A stretch of 25,514 bases of DNA from assembly GCA_035472475.1 (NCBI GenBank), contig DATIPA010000180.1, positions 1-25,514 on the forward strand, in the 5' to 3' direction. Position numbers and translations under genes: made by a program. The notes under the pieces were generated by a model. It saw only the letters and a list, made by a program, of their open reading frames with translations. It had not been told where the DNA came from and did no database searches. Shown piece by piece: positions 24,676-25,514 of the stretch (position 1 is the stretch's first letter; each line of letters opens with the position of its first letter). This DNA is from JAFAXD01 sp035472475 (GTDB lineage Bacteria; Pseudomonadota; Alphaproteobacteria; Rhizobiales; Xanthobacteraceae).

Positions 24676-25089
24676 ATGTGCGACTACAGCCTGCAAAACG
24701 TGAAGTCGCGTCCTGCGAGCGTCGGCGACAAGTTGACTACGCGTAATTTCGGCACTGGCACCCGCGGCTTCGCGGCGCCGGAAGACCCCACCACAGCGGT
24801 CTGCGTCCTTCCGGGAACGGAACTCGCGTTCTCAAAAGAGATCGCCTGTATTTCCCACGGCCTGCTGGGTTGGGGTTCGAAGAAGGCCGCGCATCAAACG
24901 GCGATATTCCGCCAGATCAACAAGGATGTTCCGCACCGTCACCACGATGCGCTCGAGTTCCCGGACGGCGAAACCGTACTCCTGACCGAGTTGTGCGAAG
25001 GCCAGGAAGCGACCGTGCTGCAATTGCCGGTGCAACCGACGACACCGGCCGAGGTCGAGGAACAGACCCGCGTCGCCTACGTGGGATGA
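24676..25089 (+). CDS. Conserved hypothetical protein
   Basis: 137 residues, soluble, no signal peptide and no membrane segment. It begins MCDYSLQNVKSRPASVGDKL and has segments GTRGFAAPEDPTTAVCVLPGTEL, ISHGLLGWGSKK and the His-rich DVPHRHHDALEFPDG. Cysteines stand at positions 2, 43, 58 and 106 and histidines cluster around 87-90, so metal binding is possible but unproven. I recall similar proteins of unknown function in Bradyrhizobium relatives. AAGGAG lies 10 bases before the ATG. It is likely transcribed alone, from a sigma-54-type promoter to the hairpins at 25129-25164. Confidence 0.8.
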   Translation: MCDYSLQNVKSRPASVGDKLTTRNFGTGTRGFAAPEDPTTAVCVLPGTELAFSKEIACISHGLLGWGSKKAAHQTAIFRQINKDVPHRHHDALEFPDGETVLLTELCEGQEATVLQLPVQPTTPAEVEEQTRVAYVG

Positions 25090-25128
25090 TCACCGCGGAC
25101 TAACTCCGCACTCGTCCATCCGATCAGC

Positions 25129-25164
25129 AGGCCGTCCCGCGGGACGGCCTCGTGGGCTCACGAG
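25129..25164 (+). terminator. Two overlapping hairpins after the conserved hypothetical gene
   Basis: First hairpin: AGGCCGTCCC (25129-25138), 2-base centre, GGGACGGCCT (25141-25150), a perfect palindrome. Second: CTCGTG (25149-25154), 4-base loop, CACGAG (25159-25164). They share two bases, so both cannot fold fully at once. No strong T run follows, so strength as a terminator is unclear, but the position 39 bases after the stop fits. Confidence 0.5.
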
Positions 25165-25240
25165 TTATCCCGCATGGGGGAGCCGGTGGTGGCCGGCCGG
25201 TCTGATATGTTGTGCCCGAGCACAGCGGCGGATCAGACCA

Positions 25241-25514
25241 ATGGACTGCAACTTCACCCAAGAACAACTCATGCTGCGCGACAGCGTGCGCAAGTTGATG
25301 GCACGCGTTGCGACACCGGACTACATCCGGCGGCTCGATCGCGAGCGCCTTTATCCCTACGAGCTCTATCAGGCCTGGGCCGACGCCGGCCTGTTTCGCA
25401 TGCCGTTTCCCGAAGAGTATGGTGGACTGGGCAGCAATATCGTCGATATGGCGATCATTTCAGAAGAGCTCGCATGCCCGAGCGCCGATCTGGTCATGGC
25501 CTTCGGCGGCAGTA
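25241..25514 (+). CDS. Acyl-CoA dehydrogenase (3' partial)
   Basis: The first 91 codons of a gene cut by the window end. MDCNFTQEQLMLRDSVRKLM is the N-terminal helix pattern of acyl-CoA dehydrogenases, followed by LYQAWADAGLFRMPFPEEYGGLG, the conserved turn of the N-terminal domain, and AIISEELACPSADL. These flavoproteins oxidise acyl-CoA to 2-enoyl-CoA and pass electrons to ETF. Substrate class cannot be judged from this fragment. The ATG follows a GGCGGA stretch about 10 bases upstream, a weak ribosome-binding site. Confidence 0.9.
   Translation, partial: MDCNFTQEQLMLRDSVRKLMARVATPDYIRRLDRERLYPYELYQAWADAGLFRMPFPEEYGGLGSNIVDMAIISEELACPSADLVMAFGGS

Overview
This is a high-GC, gene-dense chromosomal segment that looks like an alphaproteobacterium of the order Hyphomicrobiales (Rhizobiales), probably close to the Bradyrhizobium / Xanthobacteraceae group. 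The main support is the run chvI - chvG - hprK - EIIA(Man) - ptsH - ahcY, a signature gene order of that order, together with ATP-dependent pckA, a short single-domain HprK and TTGnnn / TATAGG-type promoters. No tRNA, rRNA, CRISPR array, insertion sequence or prophage gene was seen. No gap between genes exceeds about 270 bp.

Layout. 1-3228 (+): 3' part of a fused enoyl-CoA hydratase / 3-hydroxyacyl-CoA dehydrogenase, followed at once by an MFS transporter. 3186-4987 (-): pckA with a recognisable promoter and an intrinsic terminator that lies inside the end of the MFS gene. 5058-8540 (-): a secreted esterase, a saccharopine-dehydrogenase-like oxidoreductase with a DUF4166 tail, and a ParA-family ATPase. 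8645-10526 (+), divergent from parA: a small ribbon-helix-helix/coiled-coil protein overlapping a CYTH-CHAD (triphosphate tunnel + polyphosphate-binding) protein. 10626-10943 (+): a small exported protein of unknown function. 10954-12703 (-): HugZ-like protein, inorganic pyrophosphatase and a DCC-family thiol protein. 12857-16969 (+): the ChvG-ChvI two-component system, HprK, EIIA(Man) and HPr. 17021-18540 (+): ahcY with a palindromic regulatory region. 18544-20148 (-): membrane glycosyltransferase. 20342-23051 (+): class II glutamine amidotransferase and lepA. 23062-24600: divergent L,D-transpeptidase (-) and MepA endopeptidase (+). 24608-25089 (+): a conserved small protein with a sigma-54-type promoter. 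25241-end (+): 5' end of an acyl-CoA dehydrogenase.

How the genes fit together. The central block links envelope/acid stress sensing (ChvG-ChvI) to the regulatory phosphotransferase chain HprK / HPr / EIIA and to gluconeogenesis (pckA), although here pckA sits about 8 kb from chvI instead of beside it. ahcY, recycling S-adenosylhomocysteine, follows but has its own promoter and a palindrome of the type expected for a SAH-responsive repressor. The L,D-transpeptidase and MepA form a make-and-cut pair for peptidoglycan cross-links.

The most interesting candidate for an undescribed system is the divergent ParA / RHH / CYTH-CHAD cluster (7860-10526). It has the parts expected of a ParA-type positioning system whose cargo could be polyphosphate granules, plus a palindromic promoter region and an unusual start site (AUU or a coupled leader ORF) for the RHH gene. 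This function is inference.
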